Part shown: piece after piece, positions 1 through 13,620 of the stretch | How positions within the stretch are numbered: the first letter of the stretch is position 1 | Layout: every line of letters starts with the position of its first letter | Assembly: GCA_020064725.1 (NCBI GenBank) | Contig: JAGTWJ010000002.1 | Span: 2,604,001-2,668,000 of the forward strand | DNA from: Drechslerella dactyloides | Lineage: Eukaryota; Ascomycota; Orbiliomycetes; Orbiliales; Orbiliaceae | Length of the DNA: 64,000 nt | Reading direction: 5' to 3' | The notes under the pieces: model-generated | Told to the model about the DNA's origin: nothing | What the model saw: the letters and a program-made list of their open reading frames with translations, nothing else | Database searches by the model: none | Made by a program: the position numbers and the translations under genes

Positions 1-2663
1 ACTTGTACCTAGCCTGGCACGGCGCTGGGCGACGTCGGGGTGTACCTGGTACCTTGCCAGCGCAAGCTAGACGGATCGTCGAATGGGAAGCCTTCGAGCG
101 ATGCTCTTTGGGCTGGAAATGGCAAACAAGGAGCGACATTTTGTCATCAACAAGCGTCTGTCCGAGAACCTCCCGGTCTTTGGTTGGGTCCCGCGCGATT
201 GGGTCAGTGGTAGGTGCATTTCCAAGATCTCACCGGGTTCTTTTCCTTCAGTCGGATCACCCTCCTTTCTCACAAGAACTAACAGTCTGCTGGAAAGCAG
301 CGTTCCCGACAGTCTGGTCCTTCGAGGCCAGACACTAGGCATGGATTGGCCGGGACACTGAGGAAGTACCGGGTACTTCAACTGGGTAACACGGCACAGG
401 CAAAGATGGTGTGAGAACAGGAAGAGGCCGGTCCGGTCTAGTGGACACAGGAAAAGAAAAAGAAACGACGCCGAGTATACGTGCGCTCCAGAATACAAAG
501 ACATCACACCGTCTGGCTGGCTCCTCCAACTCGCTTAGGCGGGGTGGTATACAGTCATTGTCGGGCTATTTTTCGTACGATAGGATAGGAATTGAAACTG
601 AGAAGCTGGCATCATTAGCTGGCATCATCTCTAAGGGTGACAGAGGGCCAAGGAAGCCAGCGGTGACTTTTGGTTGACTTTAATGTGAGCTTGCCGCATG
701 GACATTTAAGTGTACCTCAGATTTTATATATGCAGATGCACAGGCTCCGTCATTGCATCCTCAACTATCGATATGAGCAGCCAATAGTGGCCGCTGAAGC
801 AGCGCAAGCCAAGCTTGTGAGGTATTATTCAACGGTAATATATAACGGTATTATAATACCGATACGTCTTTACTCTTGAATCGAGCACTCTGCTAAAGTA
901 TAGCAAACATCAAGGTCAAATAGGTGGAGACAGATGTCGCTGAGAGCATCAATTAATCTATCTAATCGACATTTCCGTGAACCGTTGAAAAAGGATTAGG
1001 AATTTTGCTTGATTGGAATGAAACACGACGAAAGGACTGCATGTTTTCTGGCAGCGCCCAAGAAAACGCTGCTGGCTACGCACCCTCAGCCCACTAGCGG
1101 CCAAGCAGGGCCCCTGTCCTGTCACATTTCTTTCATCAAGCACCCTCAATTTGAGAAATTAGCCCATGAGGAGATATGACTTGGCCATAGTACTAAGTAG
1201 AACCGTGATGAGATTGGTAACGCCGACCGCGCACGAAATTCTTACTGCATCTTCGAGAGGCAAAAGTGTTTGATGTATAGACACTCGAAAAACCATTAAC
1301 TCCATCTCGTGCGCATATCGACCCTACTAACCAGCGGCTTTCATGATTTCGCGCAACCATTTCGCCCTGTGCTGTGCGCCTCACACGAGTTTTGTGCTGG
1401 CTTCGTCCCATCCCCTCTTCTGCGAGAGAGAAAAGGAAAAAATAATCGTCCCCACTTTGAAGCCGGCACCAAGCACTGAAACGGCATGGCTTTCTTTGCA
1501 GGTGGGCCAGATGACCGCGGTACCGCAGATTCCCGTTGAGTGCCAGCGAGGTCTTGAAATGATGTCCTTAGTGCAATTATGATACATTTGCCTGGGACGA
1601 AGCGGAGGCTGGCTGGCTTCGGTCGTCGAAGATGAAAATATCGGGAGAATTCAATCCTTGGTTCCTCTCAAGTGTTCTGTCGACGAGTAACAAACCCTAA
1701 ACTTGTGGAGGCACAACAGACCAATACCTTTGGAGGAATTCTTTTTTTTCTTGTTTTGTGCGTTCTTTCGTCCGGGAATTTTTATCGGCCCAGGGGTAGT
1801 TAATTCAATCTTGCAGAAGGGAAAAGCAACCATGTGCAGCGCAGCAAGCTTGCCTTCGCATCTGGAGTGCTAGAGCCGGTACGGAGTACTTCCGGTGCGC
1901 GTCCCGGGTCCGCAGATGAATCCATGTATCTCGACATCGTGGACACGCAAGAAAGCAGTAGACAGCTGGCATGACTACGAATCTAACAGTCCTACCCTGG
2001 CTGATCGCTCAACAGGATCGCAAGCACGGCAACAAGATGCAGAACCTGGAAAGAAAGAGAAGTAGAAGAAAAAAAAAAGGCGACGACGATAGAAAAAAGG
2101 GTCTGCGGGAGGCGAAATACTTAGTAGTCATGTCAAGGGCCCTCCTCCGTGATCTTCTCCAACCTAGCGGCTCCGTTTGCATGAAGCTGTCGAACCCGTC
2201 CCGCAGGAGAGTTCCTGTTTTCTTTTTCAACACTGTACCCGGGAGCATTTAAGTTTTTCCAGTGCGACGACTGACACTAGACAGAGACAGTTAGCTTGAC
2301 AGCTTCAAGTGTTCGCTAGCGCGATTCTTCAGCGCAGTCAGTCGTATTTGTACACGGTACCTCTGGGCTTATGTTTTCTTCTTCTTCCTGCACTTTTGTG
2401 TCCAAATGGTCCCAAGTCCAAGGCCTGAGCGAGCGAGGACGAGCAGCCTTCCTTTTCCTGCCCCCTTCACTCGCTTCGGTACCCACACCGCCAGAGCCCA
2501 CATATTCATGTTGCTTGACTTTATATCCTCAATTAAGCAGCGGGTTCTCCGTTGCAGTTTAAGAAAAAGGGAAAAAGTAATTGGGTCGAATAAGAAAAAA
2601 AAAACCGCTGGTGGAAATCTCCATCTTCTGGGTGAGGGTGAGAGTTCTTTATCCCAAAGTATA
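1..2663. other. Intergenic region upstream of laeA, no supportable gene
   Basis: Only short overlapping open frames on both strands occur here (the longest is 146 codons on the minus strand at 67-507). None shows a recognisable domain or a consistent exon pattern. A run of A/G around 2040-2100 and an A-run near 2600 are simple sequence. A TATA-like stretch (tatatgaata) near 2656-2665 lies just before the pyrimidine-rich leader of laeA and may be its core promoter. Confidence 0.5.
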
Positions 2664-3435
2664 TGAATAAGCAGTGGTCCTCCCGCGCTTTGCGAGCTTC
2701 CTGGGATTCACCTTTTCCACCTTCTCTCTTTCCCTTTTAACCTCCCTTACGGAATAAAAAATCGGAACTGCTTCTTGCTTCTCCACTTCTCTCTCTCCAA
2801 GATCCATCCAATCTCACCTCGTCGACCACAGACATCTGCCATTTTCTGCGTTGCCGGTCAATCGGACGCCCGACAGAACTCTCGCCTGAGGTCCCAGAAG
2901 ACCTGACCATCGTCCAACATCACCATCTACGTGAATAATTACCCACGCCGCCGTTTTCAGCAGGGCAGCCAAACCGATAAAAAAAAACCTCACACCGACT
3001 TATTCTTACCAGCACAGCTCTCGGCACGACCCTTTCCTCCCACAGACTGAAACGGGCAGTCTGACACTTGGAACAGTTCATCGGCGTGCGGATCCTTCTT
3101 CTCCAATCGTCATCTCGCACGTTTGATTCCGGCTTCCTACCTCATTCGTGCTTGGAACCTTCTACTCGGTCCTACCTGGCGCGGTTGGTGCGAAGGTCAT
3201 TTCCCAATACATTGGTTTCCCAGCTGTTCCAACTAGACCAACGTTCCAACATCGATCTTTTGTCTTTAAGCGTTAGCCTTTTGCCTGCATTTTCCTTCCT
3301 GCTTTCGTTCGCTCGGGCTTTCATTTTTGTTTTTTTGCCTGCGTGGGTTCGAGCCGTAGCCGACACTCGATAAACTGTGGAACAACCAAAGCCAATAATT
3401 ACTCTCCCTTCACCCTGCCAGGGAATTGGTTCTGA
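2664..3435 (+). promoter_or_regulatory. Pyrimidine-rich promoter and long ATG-free 5' leader of laeA
   Basis: A CT-rich block at about 2710-2805 follows a TATA-like motif near 2656 and is typical of a fungal transcription start region. From 2664 to the laeA start at 3436 there is no ATG on the plus strand, whereas the opposite strand has about a dozen. This indicates a transcribed leader of roughly 600-700 nt in which upstream start codons are excluded. The leader length is inferred; no transcript end is visible. Confidence 0.6.
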
Positions 3436-5000
3436 ATGACCGAAGTGTTCCAACGACAGTCGTCCGGTTCTTTGCAGGAGCAACGAGTAGCATCCGCATT
3501 GGCGAATTCAAGGCATCCCCCGAGCGGGTATTCTGCTCCTCCTCCACCGCCGCCACCTCCGCCGTCTTCCTTTTCGTCTCATTCGAATTCGGGTCCTCGC
3601 ATACACGGGAACCGACAAGAAAACATGACCATATATAACCAGTAAGTGTCATATCCATAGGCGGGTAGCGATGTTAGCGAACGGCATTGGTGTGGAGAAA
3701 TATATGGAATTGACCGGCGAACGGCCTACTGACTTTGCGATCCTCCTGCCACTCAGGTCAGAGCCTTTTCAGTATGAGCTGAACCGCAGGTACCACGGGT
3801 ATCTTGCAGGCGCATACATGTATCCAAACGACGAGGTGAGTCGCATCCGCGTGGGTAGTTTGGCTACCTGCATGTTGGCCATTGTGTTGTTAAAACGAGT
3901 AATTAGCTGACAACAGGCATTGTCGTCTACAGAAAGAGCAAGATCGATTAGATATCCTGCACAAGCTCTATCTAGTATCCCGCCGAAATGAGCTACACAG
4001 GGCCCCAATCTCGGATACCCCCTACGGCCAGACCAGAATCTTAGATCTGGGTACAGGGACAGGAATCTGGTCTATCGATATTGCAGAGTATGCACACGTT
4101 GGTCCCACGCACGGCATTGTTCATCCAGACGCTAATGTTGAACTTTCGCGATAGCAAATACCCCAACGCCGAAGTTATCGGAACAGACCTATCGCCCATC
4201 CAGCCGAAATGGTATGTTTGATACTGATGCGCGCCCCAGTGTCGGCCTGCCTCAAGTATGACAACGTATGACTAACGTAGGCCGCGAAACAGGATACCCA
4301 AGAACCTCCAGATTCGTATATGCGATTTTGAAAGTACCTGGACATTAGGCCAGAACTCGTTTGATCTGATACATATGCGTAATGGTGTCGGCAGCGTCTC
4401 CAGCTGGCCGTCGCTGTATCGGAACGTTTTCCAGTAAGTTGTCACAGCCTGCCGCTATAGTTCCAATACATGTTAACCGGATGGCTAGGCATCTGAAGCC
4501 GGGATACGGATGGTTTGAGCAAGTTGAAATCGATTACGAACCGCGATGTGACGACGGCACCATGTCGCCGAATTCCAGTTTGGTTAGCTGGTACCAATAC
4601 CTGGCCGATGCCACCGAGAGATCAGGGAAGCCTCTTCGGTATCAGCACAAGACCGGAAAAATGCTGGCGGATGCTGGTTTCACAGACATACGAGAGGTCA
4701 TTATCCAGGTACCCTACAGCCCATGGTCTAGCGACCCACACCTCAAGAAGATTGGGTCTTGGTACACGTTAGCCATGTCGGAGGGCCTGGAGTCTCTCTG
4801 CATCGCACCCTTCAACCGAATTTTCGGCTGGGATCTAGAAGCAATCAACAGCTTCCTCGGCCCTGTCAAGAAGGAAATGTTAAGCAAGAAAGTTCATGCG
4901 TACAACAATATGTAGGTTTCCCTTCCCACTTACGCGGATCCCTTTTCCTGTGTCACTAATTCGCTCTTCCAGGCATATCTGGACCGCTCGGCGCCCCTAG
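3436..5000 (+). CDS. laeA: LaeA-type methyltransferase, global regulator of secondary metabolism
   Basis: Spliced model: 3436-3641, 3757-3835, 3933-4087, 4155-4211, 4293-4433, 4489-4911, 4973-5000, giving 362 residues. All six introns have GT..AG ends and keep frame; branch-like actaac occurs at 4271. The N-terminus (about 70 residues) is Pro/Ser-rich and low in complexity, as in the family. The core follows as RRYHGYLAGAYMYP, then the SAM-binding motif ILDLGTGTGIWSIDIAD at about residues 131-147. The family signature GSVSSWPSLYRNVFQHLKPG and the conserved C-terminus HIWTARRP come next. In known fungi LaeA is nuclear, partners with velvet proteins VeA/VelB and controls secondary-metabolite clusters and development. 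The start is the first ATG after an in-frame stop at 3433-3435, behind a long ATG-free leader. No biosynthetic cluster or velvet gene lies nearby. LaeA has many paralogous methyltransferases, but the C-terminus and central signature make this a close LaeA homologue. Confidence 0.93.
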
Positions 5001-8000
5001 TGTCCCCATCCTCCAACCTGCAAAAAACCATGGCTCGCCTTGTTATTTTCCTTGCGTTCCATCAACGTATGCGGGACCTGAACTGAACCATACGTCTGAT
5101 TTCCGTTGGAGTTTCCTGCTTGTTTCTTCCATTCATGCATAGATACCCCTCTTACTACGCATTCTCTTTGATAATACGTTATGGCCCAACCTTTATGAGC
5201 GCGTCCATCAATCTCCAGCCGAACCCCACCACTATAACACACACTCCAACGATCCAATCTTCGCCATAGTAAACTAACGAGCCCAATACATTTCCTATCT
5301 CTTCTGTTTCCGCATTTCGGATCCGCTTATCCTTGCGTTCGTCTATAGTCATGGAGTTTGCATTTTCATTTCACGCTTGGCTTTCCCGCAACATCTGTGT
5401 TCCCACGATAATAATTTCTCGAGTCATTTGCACACGGCGTTTTGCGGGCTTGCTCTTCTTTCCCTTCTGTCATACACCAAAAATACAATTTCCTTTCTCG
5501 TTTTCTGTTCTTATCACCAAAAATTATTGCACTGATTCCTCTTTTTTTCTCAAAACCCTACTTACATTACCTATCAACGGATAGCCGGTCGGTGAAATTT
5601 TGCAACATCTTGCTCTACCGAAATCTCCCCTTTCTCGTCTTTTTTCTTTGCTTTATCCATTTATACTACTCTGTAACAATATAATAGTATACGAGGACTA
5701 TATATTTTGGGAGTTCATGGGAACGTGGATAGCACATATTAGGATTTTCCTTGACAAAAACATTTTTTGTTCTCTTTTTTCCCTTTGTGTCATTTAGATT
5801 CTACTTCCGCACCCTTAACACCCACGATTACATAAAACAAAAAATTTTCAATCGCACAGGTTCCGCAAGGAACGCCTGTTTCTTTCGATGCAACACTTCG
5901 TCGCCTCACGTTAATTACTTGAGTTTTCAAAAGATAATTACTCGGTCCCACGTTTATAACCTCTCGAGAAACGGAGGCATAACAATCAAGGACAATAGCA
6001 TTCTTAACCACGCTCTAGGGACGACGGCCGACGGTCGCGCAGGCTCAACCCGATAGTTTGCATTCACGCACGACATGGTTCATAACGACATGGTCCGTAT
6101 GCAAGCTTTGTGAATTCAGTCAACTCAGTGCCGCGATGCAGTGTGCTGTGCTTGAGACATGCATGTTCGCCCCGGCAGTTACCTTGTCAACATCACGTCT
6201 TATTATAATGTCTGTACTGTGTTCAAGAAAAGAAAATTGCATAAAAGCCAAGACCGACGCCTATTCTTTTTGAAAGATCGTCACTTAGCGGCGCCTGTAT
6301 TAAAATCCCGTGCAGCCACAGCCACGGTTTAAACAAGAGGATCCGGCTCGTCACGATCCCGAAAGTAGGCTGCGTTAAGGCCATAGATGCCATGCTATAC
6401 AAAGGGTTCTGTCGCTTAAGGTTCAGGGCGCTCCTCTTTGTCTGATGGGTTCGGTGCATTGTGTGTATGGTAGTGCTATATGCTTTCTTCTGTTCTTTCC
6501 CTTTTCAGGGGAGCTTTATTTCTTTTCTTTCGGAAGGGTTGTTACAGTGGTAGGTGCTTTTCCAGGGTCGACGATGTCCTGTGCGTATTTGTGGGTATCC
6601 GTGTGCGGGCCTTCGTGTGCGGGTCTCCGACGCTCCCAGCGGGTCATTGCAAAAACAAAAAAAGAGGTCAACTTAACTTTCGAGCGACAGTTGACGGTTC
6701 AAACAAAACATTCTGATCGGGATATGCTTGATCGTGTTACACGTCATATTCTATAAGCTAAGGCGTTATAGTGTGGACTTTATAAGCTTATCCACTTCAG
6801 CTAGCTAATGGGCGATGTCGGTCGGGACCCCACCGCGCACCACTTCCTGGAAGCTCGTCACGTTACCATTCCACCTCAAAGAAATAGAGAAAACGGAAGT
6901 TGTCTGAGCTAATTTAGTGTCGACGGCCGCGCCCGCAACCAGGTGGGAAAACGGCAAGATGAACCGGTAGCAGACAGTAGTGATTCCCTTAGCTCATAAT
7001 TTGTCTGCTTTATAACTTCTGGCACTGCCGATGCGCTCGACTTTGCAATGTTTGACGACGAAACGCATCGCATACCTGCGCGGCAAATATGCCCAGCGAT
7101 TAGCGTGGGCAAATGAGTGGAGCAGCTGTAGATGAGACGAAATGGTTAAAGGCACTGACGGCTGGTGGACCAATCGTCACGGCTAGTTCCAGCCCTACAC
7201 AATAGAGTCGAAAGGGGAAAAATTAATTGGTTGTACGGGGCATGTTTGGGAAAAATAATGTGGCTTCTTAAGCTTTTGTGGTCCGTGAAACCAGAGAATG
7301 GTATAGCAGATAGAGCAGCGCACTGTCTTTCTCGGTTCCACTTGCGGTGCAAGCAAGATCTCGCATTGAGTAATGGTGACCTTATTCATGACAAAATGTA
7401 ATAAAATGTGATATAATGGAAGTTTTGGTTGCCGCCTCGACATTTTCTATTAGTTTCCTTCGGTAACCATCCAGTCCAAGAATCAAATCAAATCTTCTGC
7501 CACGGTACCCTAAGAAGGCTCGAGCTCATCACTCATGTTTCATTTTCCAGCTAAAGGACATGCACTTTTTGTATTTCAGTGCGATGAGTTCGAATGAAAC
7601 AAAGGAGAGGCCCAATGGTTCTACAAGATTTTATTAGTTAACTTCTAATCAAATCATGGTTTTTTAAGACTCCAATACCATGCAACATGGCTCGGCGAGG
7701 TTTCCACTGGTTCGTGCACAGTATGGGTACATTGTGCCTCAAGACCAGAATTGGCTGCTGGGTTACTACGGGATTCGTATACAGAGGTACCGGGAGGGCT
7801 GCTTGACTCGGATATATATGCATGCTGTACGGAAATACCGAGATTCTGTGCCACCTTCCCAAAAGTTCATGTGGAACAAGTCCTTCCAGACGGGTTGGCT
7901 ACTCGTCGGGAATCAATCAAGGCCTTATTTCAACTGCGATCAGTCTTGGGGACGCTGAACTGCGATAGGTTGACTCAATACTAAACACAGCATAAAGCGG

Positions 8001-10677
8001 GGCCAGTGAGTAGCTGAATGGCCCGGTTTCTTGATTTCAAGCGAAATCGGCAAGGACAAGCAAAAACTTGGTCAACTGGGCGGCCTGAGTGTCACACAAG
8101 GCAGAGGTGGGAGAGATCTAGCTTTGGCGATCGCCGGGTCCCGCCTTTGGGACGGCTGGCTCTTGGGAACGCTCGTGCGGGTATGCGGTATCCATGCGCA
8201 GCTCTGTGGCTATGGAAACTGGTACCTCACCTGATGTAGGAGAGCTGCTTGGGTTCCATCTGCCTGATTTTTCGGCTCCGAGATTTAATTTTGCTTGCTC
8301 TTGGGGAATCTTGCTTGTCGTTCAAAATGTCCATGGCCATGCAGAATGCAGAGAACGTGTGTAACGTGAGAGGTTACACAGCATGATATTGCGCACCCGG
8401 CGTGGCCCGTTTGCTTGCAGTGCCCCTCTTCGACATTGAGAGCTCTGCTACTACCCGGCGGCAGGATTTATATATCGTAGAGCTTGAATACTAATCTGTG
8501 CATCGCGATGAAGGCTGTGTCTCGTTGGTTGACGCGACGATCGAATCCATGGAAATATACAAGTTGTCTGTAACGAAAATCTGGCATGAGGTACTACATT
8601 TGAGTCTGTAAACGCCCCACCTAGAAGACCATAGAATGTAGCACATCCAGTCTAGACTTGATAACCCGCCACGACTAAGACCCGGATTATAGCCTGTTAT
8701 TGCCTGTGATAACTTAACGTGTTAGGTACGTATACTAGTGACACCGCGAAGATACATGCACTGCGTACAGGGGATATGCTGCACATCCGCCCAGCCTCGA
8801 GACCGGACAACCGCCATGCTAAGCTGATCTGCAATGCACGATCTGCCAAATACCCAAATTGCTTCTGGTTGTAATGGGGCACGGATAGCTCCACCGGGCA
8901 GCCTTGCGACAAGGTAGATCGCTGGAACCGCTCCGAGATTCCATCCGCCGTCAAGTTTCTGTATGGAGCCACAGGGTGCCCTGTGATCAGAACAGAAAAA
9001 TCTTACTCTAGCTTTGAGACGCTAAGATATCCTTGTATACGCTGAGGGCGCCCGATATCAGCCCATGGCATGTCAATGCATACGTACAGAACATTCTGTG
9101 TATAACCGAGGGCCTTAAGTCAACTCTACAGCTTTGGGCCTCAGTTACCAAAGCACAGTCCCTGCAGCATGTCAGGATCTCCCCCGCAGTACATGGGACT
9201 TGACGAATGTCAATGGCAACAAGGCAAAAGATTGTCCATGCATTAATCCTTGGCAATACCATCCCGAATGCTTGTCGACGCAGACAGATGTTGGTTCCTC
9301 CTGCAGCCGACTCTGCAGACTTCGAGTTGCATTGCTCTGTTGGTAGCCTTCGAAATCCACATCCCAGCCGCGGCAACCACCGCCATGAACAACCGATGGA
9401 CGGGGCATCATATGCTATCACGAGGTAGCTTGCAGAATGATCTGGGGGTACTGAAACAGTTAGTTTCTTGTATATTGCATTGCACTAGTGAAGACGTGAA
9501 TGGGCATTGGCATCGTCGTTTTCCGAGGGATTCCCAGCTTTTGACCGCTTGGGAACTTGTGCTTGCAGGGATTCCGATTGGGAGGTCATAGCGTATCTGC
9601 GTATCTGCATGCAAGTTTCTGCAGCTCTGATCTATCTTTTCCTGTTCTTCAGATGGAGGTACCGTCCCACCGTTGCTTGCAACTGACCCAGAACGCCGAG
9701 CTAAGAGTGGAGCCGGGATGCTGGTCTGCGTTCGCTGGCGCGGCACAGCAACGTCGCGGAGCTGTGACGAGCAGCGCAGCTCAACTAATATAGAGCTAGC
9801 CTCAGCGACGGTTACATGGGTCGGGTCGAGGCGCAAAGTATTCCATTTGAGATCTATCCATGGTTGATTGGAAGAGCTTGTTGGAACGAAGACTTGCAGG
9901 CGAACGTTCTGCGCGGGTCGGCCGACGGCTACACTAGCCGAATTTCAGGGAGCTATTAGCTGGCTGTGGCAAAGAGTGAAGGAGCAGTACTTGGGATGAA
10001 GCGCGAGTTCGAAGCTTACTTTTTTGCTGTATCTGCCGGGCAAAACATCTGGTGTTTGGGAGCTGTGGCGCCATCACTCGCGGCTGTTTCGACAATATTG
10101 AGCTAGAATTTGAGAAAGACCCGTGGAACTTTGGAGAGAAAGGTTTTCTCGTTTCGCCGAGAAGCTAGAAGACAGAGAGTTTGGGACGCGCGAAAGCGAG
10201 AAAGTCCCTCAACTTCCAATCACTTTCAACGCGTATCGAGAAATCTGCAAGTTTGCTCGCGCTCTCACGAACCCTGCAGGCGTGAACGCATCAGCCGCTA
10301 GCCTGTGAAGACCCTTTTTTCCCGCTGCATTACTCTGCGTTTGGATACACATTTCGCGGAATTTCTCGCCCATCGACATCCAACCATTCGATTCGCCACC
10401 GCTTCAAAGCCTGCGCACGCACAATTCTAATCCCGACTCAGCAAGCACACAACGTCTCTACATTCACATACAGCAGTGTACTTGACCTTACGTTGGCCTC
10501 CGATCTATCGAAAACAGCTCGCAAGTTCATGAGTGTTCCTGTGGTTTCAGAGCTTCAAGCATAGACGAGAAGCCAGACGGTACCACCCAGAGGATCTCGC
10601 TATCCCGGGGTCCTCGAAGCTCAAAGCAGGTCAACGTGTATCGCTCACTCGAAGTAGTCGGCTCGCATCCCGAGTAT
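5001..10677. other. 5.7-kb intergenic region between laeA and the Trk gene
   Basis: The first kilobase (about 5280-5830) is T-rich and is probably the 3' flank of laeA. The rest holds only overlapping short frames. The longest (142 and 137 codons, minus strand, 9408-9836 and 9008-9421) begin with non-ATG codons, overlap frames on the other strand and resemble no known family. The final part (about 10310-10560) is probably the promoter and leader of the Trk gene. It contains a small upstream frame of 11 codons at 10529-10564 and an intron-like GTAAGT..CTCAG stretch at 10690-10736. Confidence 0.45.
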
Positions 10678-13452
10678 ATGGGATGGTGGGTAAGTCCCGG
10701 TCACCCATTCCCTGGTCCCATCTTCGCATTCCTCAGATGTGACAGGCGCACAGGCGTTATGTACCACGACCTGCATGCACGAGCTTTGTGCAGCCTCTTT
10801 CAACCCCAGAGTCTAGCGCCTGGTTTCGAGGCTGCTTTCACCCCCGCAGAAAGACATGGAAACATGTTAAAAGCATTTTAGGATTCGATTACGGCGGCGC
10901 TGACGATATCGGAATCTCTGTATGCATGTCCGCATGGAATGTGAACCATAGGCCCATACCAATTCAAGCGACCCTCCATCTTCAGGAGCTTTCCGAGGCG
11001 ACGCTTGCCGTCGTTAGGTGTAGGCTTCCTGACTTATCATTATGGCTACTTTATCGTGTCGACGCTTGTCGCGTCGGGTATTCTCTGGGGCGCGAACACC
11101 CCCCGAGGTGGATTGGCTTATGTCGACGCATTGTTCCTTTCCGTTAGTGCAATGACACTGGCCGGACTCAATACCGTTAGTCAAGCCACTCGGTGATATT
11201 TGGGCTTGAAGGTGCATTTCTCGTCTAACCACAGCAAATGGCACATTAGGTCGACCTGTCCACCTTGAACACCTTCCAGCAGTTCATTCTATTTTCCCAG
11301 CTGCTCCTCGGATCCTCGGTCAGTCCCAGCCTTGCTCTGCTGTTTGTGACTCCAACAATTTCCAGCAAGCTGTTGCATCAAGTGCGCATGTACATGTACT
11401 TTGCGGTGGCTTTTGTGTTGACGGTTATCAATGACAGGTCTTTGTCTCCATTGCGATTGTGCATATTCGCCGGTTCGCCTTTGAGAAACGATTCGCGCAT
11501 CTTGCAGCGGATAGATTGCAATCAGCTGCACCGTCGAAGGAACTCCGCGCTGATGGCTCCCAGGCGGATGCTTACACTGCAGCTGTTGATCCCGCTTCCG
11601 GATTGAATGGCGACGAGATGGTAATCAGCAACGTTAACCATGAAACTCCATCTGCGCCAGAGTTGCACAATCGCGGATCAGCTGGACAGCAAGATGACCG
11701 AATTGTTGCACAAGATACGACTCTGGTTCGTCAAACCGTCCACCGCCGTGATCTAGACCAGAAGCAAAGATTCGAGCTCGGTGGCATAGAGTACCGGGCC
11801 ATCTACCTTCTCTCTTGGCTTGTTCCAGCCTACTTCCTCTTGTGGCTGGTCCTCCCGGCTATCTCTGTAGGGGCGTGGATTGCAACTTATCGGAGCAGCG
11901 TTACGCTGGCGAATGGGCTGAATCCATGGTGGGTTGGGGCGTTCAACGTGGTTTCTGCCTTCGCCAACTCTGGCATGAGCTTGCTCGATTTGAATATGGT
12001 AAGAACAGATAATCATTGTGCCACAGTTCTTAGGCTGACCGAATTCTCAGGTTGCTTTTCAAGACGCATACTTTGTCCTTGTGACTATGTCCCTGCTCAT
12101 TCTGGCTGGAAATACATGGTGTGTATCTACTAAATTTGCGACGCAAGCTGGGACATACTAATCAGGTGGTATGGTGTAGCTTTCCGGTCTTCCTGCGATT
12201 GATAATTTGGACGCTTTCCAAAATCCTGCCGGAAAACGACACTTTTAAAGAGACTATAGCTGCTCTGAAGTTCCTGCTGCGTCATCCGAGACGTTGCTTT
12301 ACTCACCTGTATGATTTGTCCCTGTAACACTCGAGATCAAGACGGCTGTTAACTGGTATGCTAGCTTCCCTGCTAATCACACCTGGTGGTTGCTTGGAGC
12401 GGTCATAGTTCTCAATGGCACAGACTGGGTAAGTTATCATCCGTCGTTGGGATCACTCGAGTCCTCGCTAACAACATTCCTGTTAGGCTGCCTTTGAGAT
12501 TCTAAACGTAAGACTTTCTATCCATCAATCAGCTTGACGCCATTCTTGTCCGCTGACACCTCGGTAGATCGGCATTCCAGAGATAGAGAATCTACCAGTC
12601 GCCGCTCGCGTCATAGATGGGTTGTTCCAAGCTTTTGCTATCCGGAGCGGCGGATTTTACGTTGTTCCTATTGCAGCGACCAGAATCAGCCTTCAAGCGC
12701 TCTATGTTGTCATGTAAGTTTTCTCATGTGGGAACGCGACAGAGCGCTTTACTAAACGTGTGATCTCAAGGATGTACATCGGCGTGTATCCTGTTGTCAT
12801 CACCATCCGTAGGAGCAACGAATATCTAGAGCGCAGCTTGGGAATCTACGAGGGTGATGACAAGGAGAAAGATGACGATGATACCATTTACGAATGCTCT
12901 CGGGACGCAAAGAAGCCAATGCTAACGTTTTGCGCTTCGCAAATCAAAGCACAACTCTCTAATGACCTTTGGTACGCTGCGTAAATGCTCTTTCCCTAGG
13001 TGTTCTACATGCTGATTCTTTGAATGCCATAGGTTCTTGGTATTCGGCATCTGGGTGATCATCGTAATTGAAGCTAAGCGTATCGAAGCTGACCCTAAAT
13101 ATTTCTCAATCTTCAATATCATATTCGAGGGTAAGATCTTCCTTGAAAATGGGGTCAGTATCATGAAAAATCCGTGCTTATTGATTTTTATATAGCCGTT
13201 TCGGGATATGGTACCGTTGGTGTCAGCACCGGCTACCCTGGCGTTAACTATTCTTTCGCTGGAGAATTTAAGCCTTTGTCGAAACTGGTCATGTGCGTGA
13301 TCATGTTGAGGTGAGTGTATCATTGAACATAATTTTGGTTATCGAGCTAGCTAATTAGTGTACATAGAGGACGACATCGCGGACTCCCAATATCTCTCGA
13401 CAGCGCTGTTCAGTTGCCATGCGACATTGATGGACACATGCACAGCCGTTGA
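10678..13452 (+). CDS. trk1: Trk/TrkH-family potassium transporter
   Basis: Plasma-membrane K+ uptake protein of the Trk/HKT superfamily. Secure exons: 11250-11318, 11438-11998, 12051-12118, 12180-12308, 12365-12428, 12487-12507, 12568-12713, 12771-12971, 13033-13130, 13196-13310, 13368-13452, and one ending at 11175; all keep frame. Four pore loops are visible: SAMTLAGLNTVDLSTLNT, SAFANSGMSLLDLNM, AFAIRSGGFYVVPIAA and SGYGTVGVSTGYPGVNYSF. The C-terminus contains RGRHRGLP, as in fungal Trk proteins. The long loop after the first membrane-pore-membrane unit is only about 110 residues, so the protein (about 598) is compact compared with yeast Trk1. The 5' end is less certain. My best model starts at ATG 10678 with exons 10678-10689, 10882-10919 and 10986-11175, using GTAAGT/TTTTAG and GTATGC/TTCAG sites. 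Convergent with the next gene. The symbol is by family only. Confidence 0.85.
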
Positions 13453-13620
13453 ACACATTAAAGGAGGATGCACGTTACAAAACAGAAGATAAAACAATAC
13501 TACGTATACAACCGGGGAAGACAGATTGCATATTCATACACTTCTTTACACGCTTTAGAATTGAGAATTTGATTGATGGTCATCACTATAGTACTAAGAT
13601 AGACAAATAAATACATAATA

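Noticed and set aside
9008..9836. Pair of Cys-containing minus-strand frames (142 and 137 codons)
   Set aside because: Both begin with non-ATG codons, are in different frames and show no family. I looked for a small secreted protein but found no signal peptide.
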